DNA from: Candidatus Calescibacterium sp.
GTDB taxonomy: Bacteria; DRYD01
Assembly: GCA_025057615.1 (NCBI GenBank)
Contig: JANXBF010000010.1
Location: 1-43,170, forward strand
Direction of reading: 5' to 3'
DNA length: 43,170 nucleotides
Shown: in pieces, positions 43,004 to 43,170 of the stretch
Numbering within the stretch: position 1 is the stretch's first letter
Layout of the letters: each line of letters starts with the position of its first letter
Notes under the pieces: model-generated
Database searches by the model: none
What the model saw: the letters and a program-made list of their open reading frames with translations, nothing else
What the model was told of the DNA's origin: nothing
Program-made: the position numbers and the translations under genes

Positions 43004-43170
43004 TTCCTCAATCAAAATAGCACTCTACACAGAAAATCTATACTTAATAGAAAAATACAATATAAAGGACATAAATCAAGAAAATTTCGAGGAACACCTC
43101 AAATACATTACAAACGTCCTTAAGAAAGATGTAGATATTTTCATTCACAGGGTGGTGCATGGAATGGATT
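42972..43170 (+). CDS. ackA: Acetate kinase, N-terminal part, cut by window edge
   Basis: The frame opens at an ATG at 42972, inside the phosphoketolase gene, and continues to the window edge (66 residues, MRTFLILNYGSSSIKIALYT). The phosphate-binding strand LILNYGSSSIK matches acetate kinase (typical LVINCGSSSLK), and FIHRVVHGMD corresponds to the family HRVVHGG block. Acetate kinase converts acetyl-phosphate and ADP to acetate and ATP. The 32-nt overlap with phosphoketolase implies co-translation. Catalytic residues further on are beyond the window. Confidence 0.9.
   Translation, partial: MRTFLILNYGSSSIKIALYTENLYLIEKYNIKDINQENFEEHLKYITNVLKKDVDIFIHRVVHGMD

Overview
This is an AT-rich (about 30% G+C by eye), gene-dense stretch of chromosome from a motile, probably anaerobic bacterium. 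It carries flagellar export genes (flhB, flhA), two GspF/PilC-type inner-membrane platform proteins, two ferredoxin-dependent 2-oxoacid oxidoreductases, and a phosphoketolase with the start of an acetate kinase. A homologue of the branched-polyamine synthase BpsA, best known from (hyper)thermophiles, suggests a thermophile or a descendant of one. The four-subunit por order (gamma-delta-alpha-beta) recalls Thermotoga. I cannot assign a phylum from this window. No rRNA, CRISPR array, insertion sequence or prophage was seen.

Layout. 1-2906 (minus): a truncated glycosyltransferase, accA, tRNA-Val and an LhgO-type FAD oxidase. 3069-5563: an unrecognised cluster of three proteins, each with two membrane segments near the N-terminus, two on plus and one convergent on minus. 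5965-7440 (plus): a NupC-type nucleoside transporter. 7496-12373 (minus): a small EF-hand-like protein, a succinate dehydrogenase/fumarate reductase flavoprotein without its partner subunits, and two exported proteins. 12692-30197 (minus): one long run of closely packed genes. In transcription order it reads flhB, flhA, an RNB-domain ribonuclease-like gene, a lipoprotein, a GspF-like gene, a glycosyltransferase, rplM, rpsI, a membrane-anchored hypothetical, pilC, tRNA-Thr, topA, an LpxB-related gene, porC-porD-porA-porB and a zinc-ribbon protein. 30354-31220 (minus): UV-damage endonuclease. 31360-43170 (plus): lysS-cdsA, then korA-korB-bpsA-lipoate ligase-like-NAD kinase-like-unknown-xfp-ackA, largely with overlapping or abutting genes.

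How the parts fit together. Por and Kor link pyruvate or other 2-oxoacids to acyl-CoA through ferredoxin. Phosphoketolase turns sugar phosphates into acetyl-phosphate, which acetate kinase would convert to acetate and ATP. AccA, CdsA and the glycosyltransferases point to lipid and envelope synthesis. FlhA/FlhB and the GspF proteins belong to flagellar export and to a type IV pilus or type II secretion system whose other genes lie outside the window.

The least explained parts are the three membrane proteins at 3-5.6 kb, the 470-residue protein beside phosphoketolase, the RNB-like protein next to flhA, and several short tandem duplications, two of them at the 3' ends of genes where they affect the last codons.
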